Both the position numbers and the translations under genes were made by a program. Below are positions 21,069 to 33,578 of a stretch of 64,000 bases of DNA, piece by piece. This DNA comes from Erpobdella octoculata. Lineage: Eukaryota > Annelida > Clitellata > Hirudinida > Erpobdellidae. Each line of letters starts with the position of its first letter. Within the stretch, counting starts at the first letter, position 1. The stretch lies in assembly GCA_963978895.1 (NCBI GenBank), contig OZ022241.1, forward strand, positions 1,140,573 to 1,204,572. The letters are read 5' to 3'. The notes under the pieces were generated by a model that was not told the DNA's origin, did not search any database, and saw only the letters and a program-made list of their open reading frames with translations.

Positions 21069-21450
21069 ACTGACTGTAGATTATAATTTTCAACTGCATT
21101 GGGTTTGTAACTTAATACATTAGAAAGACAAATATATTAGCTAAACATAAAAACTAATTTTTTCAAAATAGTCCAACAAATAAAAAAGTTATGAAGCAAA
21201 ATATAGATCAGGGTATGTTTTCCGTATCTAAATGTATGGAGATAACCTTAGGTTCTATTTTTTGGCAAATCTGGTCCATGGTCTATAACTTTTTTATTAT
21301 TTGCAATATTAAATTTATTTTTGCACCATTATATTTCCTTCTTAAATACCTTTCTAACAATCTATAGCACAACCCCAATGCACGAAATTGTTTTTGCACG
21401 CACCATAGTTCGGGGATCCAGCCGATCCAGCTGCGCAGATAACTACTGCC
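21069..21450. repeat. Right half of the diverged palindromic MITE
   Basis: It can be aligned with 34985-35330, including AAGACAAATATATTAGCTAA, then AAAGTTATGAAGCAAAATAT and TAGTTCGGGGATCCAG. It is more diverged than the two arms of the intact element are from each other, so this is an older insertion. Confidence 0.7.
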
Positions 21451-21564
21451 TCATCCCGGACTTTGACTTATCATTTCTGTTTTTCAATAAAATAAAAACA
21501 TTAAGCTAATTTGGGTAAAGTTAAGACTTATTTTCGTTCCGTCAAAAGTTTTGTCGTTTTAAAA

Positions 21565-21658
21565 TTTGTCAGAAATAAATTATTTAGTTAAGTATTACTT
21601 CCTATTTATATTTATAAATAGGAAGTAATATTTACTAAATAATTTATTTTTGATAAAT
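21565..21658. repeat. 94-bp near-perfect inverted repeat (hairpin)
   Basis: The arms TATTACTTCCTATTTATA and TATAAATAGGAAGTAATA meet at 21611/21612. With few mismatches they extend to TTTGTCAG on the left and TGATAAA on the right. It lies 240 bp upstream of paralogue D. It could be a tiny MITE; no target duplication is apparent. Confidence 0.7.
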
Positions 21659-21896
21659 CATATCAAGTATCATTTAAAAGGCCATTTTTCGAATCTTCAT
21701 AAATCATTTAGTTTATACTAATTTATAGAGTTATTTCTAAGCTATAAAAAATTAAAATTATTGTCAGTCCATGCTGCTTTGGATGTCATATCCATACAAA
21801 ATTATTGTTTGGTAAGTAAATATTATTTCTTGTCAACTTGTCATAGTGGGAAACATTTTGTGTTTCAGATAACTTTGCACAACAATCCTGATTATC

Positions 21897-23855
21897 ATGC
21901 TTCAATTAGAAACATTACAATCTCTCAAGGAAATTTGTTCAAATTTTATTATAAGAGATTTTAAAGATGTTTTTCTTGAGAAAACTGATGATAAACATTA
22001 TCAATCAGCAGGTCTTAAATACAAGTTTAAAAAAGATTTACATTTGTTTCCTCGGTTGATAAAGAATATTGTAGAGAGAGGTGACGAAATTAATCGTCCG
22101 ATATTGATGCTGTATTTGTTGCCTTGCATGATCGATTCAAAAAGATCTAATTTTCAAGATATCATCGTCAGAGAGTGCGGAAGATACAAAATGGACAAGT
22201 TTGTTGATGACATCATGAACAATAAAAGTCCATCTACAGTTTCAGTAACTTTTCTTTATTACAGTGACTTATCTGCACAATTATCCAATAACATCATTTC
22301 AAGACTTCCAAACATATCAGCCAATATCACCAAACTGGAATTGGACATTTTGTTTGACTCAAGCAAACACAACGACAATAATGGCACCTGTAGTTCTTGT
22401 AACAGAAGATTTGAGTTTTCATGTAACTGTCCAAATTTAAAACAGCTTTCTTTATCATGCAAAACTAATTTGAAACCTGAAGAAGAAAGTGTGTGTGGAA
22501 AAGATTATTGTTTATCTTTCTTTTTCAGTATTTCATTTTCTCATGAAAATCTTGAAGAATTATCTCTGATGAAATTTCCTTTGAGTTCATCATTCTTGAA
22601 TCATCTCAAAACTTTTAAACATCTTAAAAAATTAGTTTTAACTCAAATGCTAGGAGGAAGATTTGATGAAGCAATTGAAGCAATATGTTGTTTGACACAA
22701 CTGAAATGGTTGAACTTCAGTGATAACGAATGTGTTAAGAAGTACGAGATTGGCATGAATAAACAAATGATAAAATTGCTAAATTTCTTGCCCCATTTGG
22801 TTCACGTTGATGTCAACATGACTGTTCTAGCAGATCTAGATGATTTCGATGGGATGCAGTCATGGCAAGATATTAGAACATTTTCATATTTAGGAATTGA
22901 ATTGGACAATTACGATAGCGATTATGAGGAGGATGAATTTTTCGTAGATGATGATGATGATGTAGATGATGATGATCGTATTGATAGACTTTGGAATATG
23001 ATGAGACATATTGAAGCAACATCAAATTTGATGCCAAAATATTTTGTATTTAAACTGCCCGAGAGTGCATCTAATACTCCTGGAAATTTTTCCATCATTG
23101 TAGATTTTATTTGCAAATTTATAAATCATCGTCAAATTGATTTCGAAGATTGTCAAACTTATGTTTTGTGTTTTAAAAATTTATCTGATTGGGGCCTGTC
23201 GGAAAATTATGTGCAATTGTTTTTAAATACATATTTCTGTGAAGATCTGTCACAAATGTTGCTCCAAATTAGAAGTCTTTTATATTTATATACGATGGAT
23301 GAACATGATGAATATACGATAAAAGAATTGAATTTAGCTAATGAGTCTGCGAGAGTTATGCACCTTTTGAAAAATGATACTCGCTGGGCTGAGTTAGCTT
23401 TTGATTATATAAACCATGATGAAAGGTTAATTCCGTTTGTCACAGGGACTTGCCAGAGATACTTTGAAACACATAATGAACCTCCACCATTTTTTGATCA
23501 GTTTTTGAAAGCCGCTTTGCCAACAAGGCATAAACAGAGCGAAAGATTTGCTTCAGATTTCAATAGTTTAATTGAAAAAATCTGTGAAAAAGATGACTCT
23601 TATTGTAAAATTGTTGAAAAGTACAAGAATGCTACCAAATTGAACATAACTCCAACCGACATTCATGACAATCATCTATTAATCCAGTCTACTGTGTGCC
23701 AGAAAAGATCAGCAGATCAAATTAATGATTCGTCCATGCAGCCAACTGCTTCGAAAAGACAACGATATTGTGGTACGAATGATTTGTACACATCTACGTT
23801 GTTTGATGAGCTCTTTTATTATATTAAAGTGAACAACATTAAGAGCATATTATAG
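21897..23855 (+). CDS. VHL-box LRR protein, paralogue D (complete)
   Basis: This is a 652-aa frame. The BC-box S9-L10-KEI-C14-SNF-I18 is perfect. The Cul2-box region LFPRLIKNIV fits the pattern if shifted by one residue (F51-P52-RL-I55). The Cys cluster (CSSCNR, then NCPNLKQL) and leucine-rich segments (ENLEELSLMKF, HLKKLVLTQMLGG, LTQLKWLNFSDN) follow. The middle carries an acidic insertion of DE-rich residues near 345-360. The helical half holds LLKNDTRWAELAF, and the tail has KR, about 15 residues, then KRQR, as in B. TTTGTGTTTCAG ends at 21867, a good splice acceptor 29 nt upstream of the ATG, so a 5'-UTR intron is likely. An AATAAA follows the stop by only 27 nt (23882-23887). Confidence 0.8.
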   Translation: MLQLETLQSLKEICSNFIIRDFKDVFLEKTDDKHYQSAGLKYKFKKDLHLFPRLIKNIVERGDEINRPILMLYLLPCMIDSKRSNFQDIIVRECGRYKMDKFVDDIMNNKSPSTVSVTFLYYSDLSAQLSNNIISRLPNISANITKLELDILFDSSKHNDNNGTCSSCNRRFEFSCNCPNLKQLSLSCKTNLKPEEESVCGKDYCLSFFFSISFSHENLEELSLMKFPLSSSFLNHLKTFKHLKKLVLTQMLGGRFDEAIEAICCLTQLKWLNFSDNECVKKYEIGMNKQMIKLLNFLPHLVHVDVNMTVLADLDDFDGMQSWQDIRTFSYLGIELDNYDSDYEEDEFFVDDDDDVDDDDRIDRLWNMMRHIEATSNLMPKYFVFKLPESASNTPGNFSIIVDFICKFINHRQIDFEDCQTYVLCFKNLSDWGLSENYVQLFLNTYFCEDLSQMLLQIRSLLYLYTMDEHDEYTIKELNLANESARVMHLLKNDTRWAELAFDYINHDERLIPFVTGTCQRYFETHNEPPPFFDQFLKAALPTRHKQSERFASDFNSLIEKICEKDDSYCKIVEKYKNATKLNITPTDIHDNHLLIQSTVCQKRSADQINDSSMQPTASKRQRYCGTNDLYTSTLFDELFYYIKVNNIKSIL

Positions 23856-23881
23856 GCTACGGCTACAACATCAACAACTTT

Positions 23882-23887
23882 AATAAA
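23882..23887 (+). terminator. Candidate polyadenylation signal of paralogue D
   Basis: This is a canonical AATAAA, the first one after the stop codon at 23855. Confidence 0.45.
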
Positions 23888-24182
23888 ACAAATGGTTATA
23901 AAAAATAATGCGCTGCAACATTTTTCGTTATATATGAATTATAGGAATATTATTTTATACTTTTTAGGGCGCAAGAAAAACGTTGTTTTTTAACAAATGT
24001 ATTTTTTATTATGTAAAAATTATTTTCTACTTTTTCGTTTTTGATGGGTGAAATTTAAAAACTTGAGCTTTTAGAATAAATGTATTCAAATGACTGGTTG
24101 GACTGGTTAATAAGAGGAAGTGCCACGTGAAGGCTGACTTTCCCAACCTAATATACAAACATAACTAGCAATCTACGCAACT

Positions 24183-24275
<93 letters not shown>

Positions 24276-24292
24276 GGGATCGACGTCGGACT

Positions 24293-24323
<31 letters not shown>

Positions 24324-24590
24324 GAATGTTTGTATATATGTATATATGTTAATGGCGTTTATGCATTGCTACACCATTCATCCGATCGTAATGAAATTTT
24401 CACACAATCTTGAGAGTCAAGGGGAATCAAATATAGAGAAAAAAATTTTGAAATCCGTCACAAAATGAGCGGAGCGGAGCGGGTGAGCGAGCAGGAACTA
24501 TATATATATGTATGTGCGTATGTATGTGTGTATGTATGTATGTGTATGTGCATGTATGTGTGTCTGTGTCTGTGTTTATGTATGTACTCA
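23888..24590. repeat. Intergenic DNA, CT microsatellite and FB-associated block
   Basis: It holds an unassigned AT-rich flank to 24180, then (CT)n at 24181-24273 and a short TA run. After these come the FB-associated block (24320-24500) and a (TATG)n run that reaches the target duplication at 24591. Confidence 0.7.
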
Positions 24591-24711
24591 GTGGCTTCTA
24601 TCCCCCCCAAGTGGCCGGGCTCAATTCCCCCCCTATGTAGCTAAGCTTTCCCCCCCCTCCTCCAGGTTGCGACCGCCATTATTTTTAGTATTTCACCTTT
24701 TATATATATAT

Positions 24712-25642
24712 ACTAGCGGGGTTACCCGGCGTTGCCCGGGGTTTTTAGAGGTTTTTCTAATGTTTGTCCCTCTCGCTCCCGTTTCCTTCTCCACTTTCCC
24801 GTTTTCGTCGCGTTCCCGGTCGCTTTTCCGCTCTCGGTCGTTTTCCAGCTCCCGGTCGCTTTCCCGCTCAGAAGTTTTGTTATCGATTTTCTCTCTTGCT
24901 CGCGTTTCCTTCCAAGCTTGCTCTCCCGATTCCAGTCGCTTTCCGCGTTCCCGGTCGCTTTCCGCGTTCCCGGTCGCTTTCCCGTTCCCGGTCGCTTTCC
25001 CGTTCCCGGTCGCTTTCCCGTTCCCGGTGGCTTTTCCGTTCCCGGTCGCTTTCCCGTTCCCGGTCGCTTTCCCGTTCCCGGTCGCTTTCCCGTTCCCGGT
25101 CGCTTTCCCGTTCCCGCTCACGCTTGCTCTCCCGTTCCCGGTCATGCTTGCTCTCCCATTCCCGGTCACGGTTGCTCTCCCGTTCACGCTCATTTTTTCT
25201 TTTCCATTCTTTCATAACTTCTGTTAGCCTATAAAACGTAAAATAGATTTGCTAAGACTATATATATATATATATGAATGTTTGTGGGTTAGTTTGTCTA
25301 TTATAGAAACGGGAAAGCGACCCGGAACGGACAGCGAGCGGGAACGGAAAAGCAAGCGTGAGCGGGAATGGGAGAGCAAACGTGAGCGGGAAAGCGACCG
25401 GGAGTGGTAAAGCGACCGGGAGCGGGAAAGCGACCGGGAGCGGGAAAGCGACCGGGAGCGGGAAAGCGACCGGGAGCGGGAAAGCGACCGGGAGCGGGAA
25501 AGCGACCGGGAGCGGGAAAACGACCGAAAACGGGAAAGCGAACGGGAGTGGGAAAGCAGGTGGGAAAGGAAACGGGAGAGAAAGAGACAAACATTAGAAA
25601 AACCTCTAAAAAACCCGGGCAACGCCGGGTATCTCCGCTAGT
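24712..25642 (+). mobile_element. Foldback-like element, copy 2 (inside the hAT)
   Basis: It is nearly identical to copy 1 (the left arms differ at about one base). The right arm has two more 18-bp units (36 bp). Both copies lie at the same site within the hAT element, after TATTTCACCTTTTATATATA. They were therefore probably carried along when the hAT was copied rather than inserted twice. Confidence 0.7.
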
Positions 25643-25913
25643 ACATACATAAACACACACACAGACACACATACATGCACATACATACACATACATACAT
25701 ACACACATACATACGCACATACATATATATATAGTTCCCGCTCGCTCACCCGCTCCGCTCCGCTCATTTTGTGACGGATTTCAAATTTTTTTTTTTATTT
25801 GACTTTCCCCTTGACTCTCAAGGTTGTGTGAAAATTTCATTACGATCGGATGAATGGTGTAGCAATGCATAAAGGACATTAACATATATACAAACATTCA
25901 TTTTTATATATAT

Positions 25914-26032
<119 letters not shown>

Positions 26033-26641
26033 GAAATACATATAATTTGAGTTTTAGCACACTTTTTTGTTCTTTCTATACACATTTTCCTCAACAATTC
26101 GTCTAATTTCGGTATAATACCCAAACACAGAAAAACAACACACGTTAATATTGAAAAAATCATTTAAAACTATAAATCTAAATTTAAATTTATTTAATTA
26201 AAAGTTTCTTTAGCGGTTTTGATGTTGCAGCAAATCTATCAATGATTTTATCTACAGGAATGTTTTCCAAAATGTCTTTTTCTGAGGCAAGTATTAATAA
26301 TGAAGAGAACCAATCATCCAACATTGAGGTCCTTAACAATTTTAATGGTTATATAAACGTCCGGGGAACGAACATTATCCGCCGGACGTTCCCCATGTGA
26401 AAATTTGCAAAATATAATAAGAACTACTAGACTTAATTTTTAACTATTAACTATAATTATCAGTAAAAAATAGTTTTAATGGAATTTCCGAGATGGAATG
26501 GAAAATGTCCTACATTCAATACGGCTGTGTATGTATGTATGTATATATGTTTGTGTAAATGCTAAAACTTTTCGTAACTCTGTAAGTTGGCGCAGAAATC
26601 GCAAAACCACAAAAATATGCGTTGATGTGTAAAAATCCGTC

Positions 26642-26854
26642 TCAATTGTTCAAAATTATTTCTTTTACAATGATAAGGTAAGCTAACCTAGTGCATTTAA
26701 AAGCGTGATGCTTTCGACAATGCTCCATCCATTTATCAGATCGAACCAGGTTCCCGCAGGCTAACTCGCAACAACGTAACTTAAACTTGGATTTTTCTCG
26801 CGGCATACTCTTTTCTTTAACAAAGTAAACAAATTGTGAACAAGAAGGAGTAAA
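26642..26854 (-). CDS. Small Cys/His ORF, second copy
   Basis: It is the same as 20497-20709, with a single base difference upstream of the MPREKSK start. The short reading frame is preserved. Confidence 0.3.
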   Translation of the reverse strand, partial: FTPSCSQFVYFVKEKSMPREKSKFKLRCCELACGNLVRSDKWMEHCRKHHAFKCTRLAYLIIVKEIILNN

Positions 26855-27222
26855 AAAGAGTCAAGTTTATTTTATATAGCCGTCATCAGTCGTAGAACTT
26901 ATCAGCATTCATGGGCTTCAGCATAAATTATGTTCCATGTCCATTCGGTTGCGGCTACATCGTGAAGCGTATTAGATGAGCTATATGAAAGATAAGATGG
27001 ACATTAAATGGTAATTAACGAATCTCGAGTCAACGTTGAGAAGCCACACGACGTCTCACGACTCTCACGTCATTTAGATATATTCTTTAGGTTCAATCGA
27101 AATTTCGAAATGGATGGATTTTTAAACTTTTTTCCTTACCCCCTTTTATTTTTTTCTTCCCCCCCTGTTTTTTGCCGGGCGAAGCTGCGCCCGGCTGTAT
27201 AAGGATAGAAGCCACTGTATGT

Positions 27223-28001
27223 ACTAGCGGAGATACCCGGCGTTGCCCGGGTTTTTTAGAGGTTTTTCTAATGTTTGTCTCTTTCTCTCCCGTTTCCTTT
27301 CCCACCTGCTTTCCCACTCCTGTTCGCTTTCCCGTTTTCGGTCGTTATCCCGCTGCCGGTCGCATTCCCGCTCCCGCTCGCTGTCCGTTCCGTGTCGCAT
27401 TCCCGCTCCCACTCGCTGTCCGTTCCGGGTCGCTTTCCCGTTTCTATAATAGACAAACTAACCCACAAACATTCATATATATATATAGTCTTAGCAAATC
27501 TATTTTACGTTTTATAGGCTAACAGAAGTTATGAAAGAATGGAAAAGAGAAAATGAGCGTGAACGGGGACGGGGACGGGAACGGGAGAGCAACCGTGACC
27601 GGGAATGGGAGAGCAAGCATGACCGGGAACGGGAGAGCAAGCGGGAACGGGAAAGCGACCGGGAACGGGAAAGCGACCGGGAACGGGAAAGCGACCGGGA
27701 ACGGGAAAGCGACCGGGAACGGGAAAGCGACCGGGAACGCGGAAAGCGACCGGGAACGCGGAAAGCGACCGGGAACGCGGAAAGCGACTGGAATCGGGAG
27801 AGCAAGCTTGGAAGGAAACGCGAGCAAGAGAGAAAATCGATAACAAAACTTCTGAGCGGGAAAGCGACCGGGAGCTGAAAAACGACCGAGAGCGGAAAAG
27901 CGACCGGGAACGCGACGAAAACGGGAAAGTGGAGAAGGAAACGGGAGCGAGAGGGACAAACATTAGAAAAACCTCTAAAAACCCCGGGTAACCCCGCTAG
28001 T
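27223..28001 (-). mobile_element. Foldback-like element, copy 3
   Basis: It has the same design in inverse orientation, with ends ACTAGCGG and CCGCTAGT. The first 18-bp array is shortened (about 27330-27440) and the second is long (27540-27910). It is continuous with the (TATG)n/FB-associated block at 24320-24598 once the hAT insertion is removed, and is followed by another FB-associated block (28020-28195). Confidence 0.65.
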
Positions 28002-28279
28002 ATATATATAAAAATGAATGTTTGTATGTATATATGTATATATTCATGTCCTTTATGCATTGCTACACCATTCATCCGATCGTAATGAAATTTTCACACA
28101 ACCTTTAGAGTCAAGGGGAATCAAATATAGAGAAAATTTTTTTGAAATCCGTCACAAAATGAGCGGAGCGGAGCGGGTGAGCGAGCGGGAACTATATATA
28201 TATGTATGTGCGTATGTATGTGTGTATGTATGTATGTGTATGTGCATGTATGTGTGTCTGTGTGTGTGTTTATGTATGT

Positions 28280-30076
<1,797 letters not shown>

Positions 30077-30255
30077 GTGACGAATGAATGGAATAAATTG
30101 GAGAATGAAGTTGTGAATGCTGAAACTGTTGAAGAATTTAAAATTAAATTATGTAAATATGGTTTTTAAATGTTTGATGGTGGATCTCACACACGATTAT
30201 TATTAATTGTTCTGATTCACTTTAAAATAAACGTTATGTTATGTTATGTTATGTT
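30077..30255 (+). pseudogene. LINE 3' end: last 30 codons plus (TTATG)n tail
   Basis: The frame at 30077-30169 ends NEWNKLENEVVNAETVEEFK and about nine residues later reaches a stop. This is the typical terminus (WNxLPxxVVxAxxVxxFKxxL) of CR1/jockey-like ORFs. About 65 bp later there is a (TTATG)n run (30233-30255), like the tail after the LINE at 12115. Confidence 0.65.
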
Positions 30256-30847
30256 TATCAATGATTTTAATATTTTTGCTTACGATATCTGATTTCATTG
30301 TTCAGAATTTATTAAAAAATTTTTTTTTTTAATTTTACTATCTTAATCTATAAAATTTAACATTTTATATTGACAAGTGGCCCATATTAAAATAACTTGC
30401 TGGGTGTTTAGTCGCACCGACATTTTTTATTACTTCGGCTTGTTTCTATTAGCTGTATAGTGTTGTTAACCAGAGATTTTTTTTTGTCGTCTAAGCGACG
30501 CTTAAAGGTTTTGTTTTTCTATTTTTTGTTTTTGTTTTGTTCTTGGTATTTTATTTTAAATACGACTGTCTGGCTACTACATGCCGCGACATAGGTTCGA
30601 TTTCGAATATGGCTCATCATTGGTGCCATATAAAAATATGTTACGGAAGGCATCCAGGTAATCAGTCTATAAATAAATGTACTGTTAAAGTGGGATGACG
30701 TTGATGTTGATTTATTTTGTTTACCTGTGTTTTTTTAAATATTACTATTTATTCATACTTTTATTGTTATTATTATTTTCCCAATAGTCTTTTATCTTAT
30801 TTTATAAATAACTGTAAATAACATCTTATACATGCAGCCTGAGAGAT
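30256..30847. other. Upstream region of the zinc-finger gene
   Basis: No promoter was recognised. The sequence TTATACATGCAG ends at 30837, 10 nt before the ATG, and looks like a splice acceptor, so the 5' UTR exon(s) probably lie upstream. Confidence 0.45.
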
Positions 30848-33016
30848 ATGTTTTCTGTTGGAGGATCTGAAGTTACATCGGACAACTCACAATCGGTCGA
30901 CACCCTCGAAGATGACAATACCAGTTACAACCCTCCTGTCATGTCATCCAGCTCCATCTACAACCAGACACCGTGGTACAAAATGCCAGAGATGAGCTTA
31001 CTTGATTTGACCTTCAAGCTGAAAGAGGCTGAAACAAGAGTCTATGGAAGAGAAAAGAAGTTGTTGGAAAGGGGCAGCTTGATTGAAACGGACAGCACAG
31101 ACGTGAAAGATGTCTCCGATCTATATTGTGGCATCGAGCCGTCTGCCAAGAAAGTCCTTCTGGAAATAAATGAAAAATACCGCCAGCTAGAGGCAAGCTT
31201 TCCTAGAAATTTAAACGGAGATGAAGGAGATAGCATCATCGCTGAAACTCCGAGTTTGGATATGGATCTCTCGAGGGACTTCTTTTCTGACATGAAAAGT
31301 AAAAAGAGATTTGGCTGCGGCTGGTGCAGTTACAATACAGACAGTAAGTCCCACTTGCATAGACATCACAAAGCCATGCACAAAGAATGCGATCTGAAGA
31401 TTGTAACTGATCCCCAATTTTTCAGTCCTCAGAAAAAAACACCGCCGATTGAAGGAAAGAGAAAACACCAGTGTGACATGTGTAGCTACCAGACGGACTG
31501 CAAGTCGCATTTGCGCCGCCACCAGGGCAGTGTTCACTGCAAGGACAAGCTCTACCACTGCTCGATGTGTAATATCGAGTTCTCCCGATCGGAAAAAGCC
31601 AAGGAGCATCATTACACCTTCCACCCGGAAAAATCTTTCGATATCAGAAACATGCGCAAGCCTGCTCCGCTGATAATGGACACCGAAACCGGAAAGCCGT
31701 CAAGTCACGACAAGATGGAAAAAATCCGACAGCTCTATCAAAACAGCGAAAAGCTATTCAGCTCGTTCAGAGGACGTCCAAAAGGCTCGGGCGCCCGAAA
31801 GTCTTTGGCAGTTGCGGCCATGAACTCGTCGGACGAGCAGGCCTGCGATGAGTCCGAGGGCCTTGGTAATGATGACGCCCCGTGGACTATGAAAAAGAAG
31901 ACAAAGGCCAGGAACAACTCCTTTGTATGCCTTAAGTGCGACTACTCGTGTCGCGATCTCTGGCACTTGAGGCGTCACGTAGTCGACGTTCATTCGGCTG
32001 ACAAGGAGCACAACTGCAAAGTGTGCCACTACGCCACCAGTCGACAGCACAGGCTTTTCCTGCACATGCTCAAGCACGGCGAGCTGTTTTGCAGTGGCTG
32101 TGACTTCTCTTCTGTCAACCCGGAGATTTACAAGCTGCACATCCAGGTGTGCGCCGTCGTTCAAAAGACGACCAAGTGCTCCATCTGCCCCAGGGATTTT
32201 GAAGACTTTGCATCTTATAAGGCCCACGTTTCAACTGAACACAGTGATCTGCTCGTCAACTGCCCTAAGTGTCAATTCTTTACTGAGTCGAGCAAAGAAC
32301 TTCAGGCCCACCTTGGCTTGCACGTCTGGGAGGATCGTGTCTGCAGGATCTGCAGCGTGGTTGCAGATGGAGACGAGGCTTTTGCGCGTCACTGCAGCGA
32401 CAAGCATCTCAACTACGACTCCGACTGGAGCCAGACGTGGATCTGCTCGGAGTGCGGGCACGGCGAGTCGGGCAGAAGCGAGGCGGTGGCTCACGTGGCT
32501 ACCCACTTTCCAACCGTGCGCGAGTGCTCGGAAAGCGGCTGCCCCTTTCGCTGCTACCTGGACGTCTCCATGGAGCAGCACCTTAAGTACATGCACCATT
32601 CAGGCGATGACAAAAACTCGATGATGGAATACATCGATCAGCTGGCGGAGAGCAGCGCTGCAATGGCGAACGGCAAGCACGGCCAAGTGGTTTTGTCTGT
32701 CACTCCTGTGAAGACAGAACTCAGTTTGCACCTTGAAGTCGAAGCTGGCGAAACTGGTGATGAAGATCCGAGTCCAAGGCACGAGGATACTGTTAAACAA
32801 TGTTCAGAATCACTGAGCCACAGCAGGATGTCTTTTCCCGGCTATGCCCATACTGTTCTCAGTTCTACTCCTGTTGCAGTTGTTCCTGCTACACCACTTT
32901 CTACATCTTCTCCCAGCTACAGCTGCCCGTACTGTCCCGAGAGACCACCGTTCCGATACAAGAAGAGCTTTGAGAAGCACATTTCTCAGCACACGATGGC
33001 AAACGGAGACAAGTGA
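30848..33016 (+). CDS. C2H2 zinc-finger protein with AT-hook
   Basis: This is a single-exon frame of 722 aa. About 12 C2H2-type fingers can be picked out: three near residues 153-259 (CGWCSYNTDSKSHLHRH; CDMCSYQTDCKSHLRRH; CSMCNIEFSRSEKAKEHH), eight near 358-585, and one at about 692-716 (CPYCPERPPFRYKKSFEKH). An AT-hook-like RGRPKGSG lies near 308. Several linkers are not the TGEKP type, and fingers with the C-x-Y/F-x-T/S pattern recall REST/ZNF142-like proteins. It is probably a nuclear DNA-binding regulator; no orthologue is named. The ATG follows an acceptor-like site by 10 nt. Coding GC is clearly higher than in the flanks. The first canonical AATAAA after the stop is at 33573-33578. Confidence 0.85.
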   Translation: MFSVGGSEVTSDNSQSVDTLEDDNTSYNPPVMSSSSIYNQTPWYKMPEMSLLDLTFKLKEAETRVYGREKKLLERGSLIETDSTDVKDVSDLYCGIEPSAKKVLLEINEKYRQLEASFPRNLNGDEGDSIIAETPSLDMDLSRDFFSDMKSKKRFGCGWCSYNTDSKSHLHRHHKAMHKECDLKIVTDPQFFSPQKKTPPIEGKRKHQCDMCSYQTDCKSHLRRHQGSVHCKDKLYHCSMCNIEFSRSEKAKEHHYTFHPEKSFDIRNMRKPAPLIMDTETGKPSSHDKMEKIRQLYQNSEKLFSSFRGRPKGSGARKSLAVAAMNSSDEQACDESEGLGNDDAPWTMKKKTKARNNSFVCLKCDYSCRDLWHLRRHVVDVHSADKEHNCKVCHYATSRQHRLFLHMLKHGELFCSGCDFSSVNPEIYKLHIQVCAVVQKTTKCSICPRDFEDFASYKAHVSTEHSDLLVNCPKCQFFTESSKELQAHLGLHVWEDRVCRICSVVADGDEAFARHCSDKHLNYDSDWSQTWICSECGHGESGRSEAVAHVATHFPTVRECSESGCPFRCYLDVSMEQHLKYMHHSGDDKNSMMEYIDQLAESSAAMANGKHGQVVLSVTPVKTELSLHLEVEAGETGDEDPSPRHEDTVKQCSESLSHSRMSFPGYAHTVLSSTPVAVVPATPLSTSSPSYSCPYCPERPPFRYKKSFEKHISQHTMANGDK

Positions 33017-33572
33017 TGTCACAAATGGTAGCGTTCCATTCTCCCAAGTTTGTGGGTTCAGAAAGTGACATTGAATAGAAGAACTTTGAAAATTTTCTAT
33101 GAATTGTACTCCACAAGAGATTGATTTTTCTTTTCTTTCCATCATCCACAATGACTCTTTCGGAATAGCGACTCGTGCATCACGTCGATAAAACTCGTTT
33201 TCAAGTCATCAAATCGCTCTATAAATGATTTATTCAACTTTGTTTTTTTTTTCTATTCTATTTTTTATACTTTTTTTAGCACTTCACTCGTCAATTTAAG
33301 AACTCACATGAGAGAAATTTAGTTTTTTTTTATTTTATTTGTTGATGTGTTTTCGCGTCCAGTGAACAATCGGAACATCAAATGTTGACAAACAAAATTC
33401 ACTTTATTTAAACATAAATGTATAGCTATTAATAGATTTTTTTGTTAACTTGTGTAGCTCTTGTTGATTTCTTGTGTTGGTGGAGTTTTTGTTGTGCTGA
33501 CGTCGCGCATATTTTTCTTTCAAGCTTACTCGTTACTTAAATATACATGTTCGTTAGCGATGAATTACTGAA

Positions 33573-33578
33573 AATAAA
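33573..33578 (+). terminator. Candidate polyadenylation signal of the zinc-finger gene
   Basis: This is the first AATAAA downstream of the stop codon (about 560 nt 3' UTR). Confidence 0.4.
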
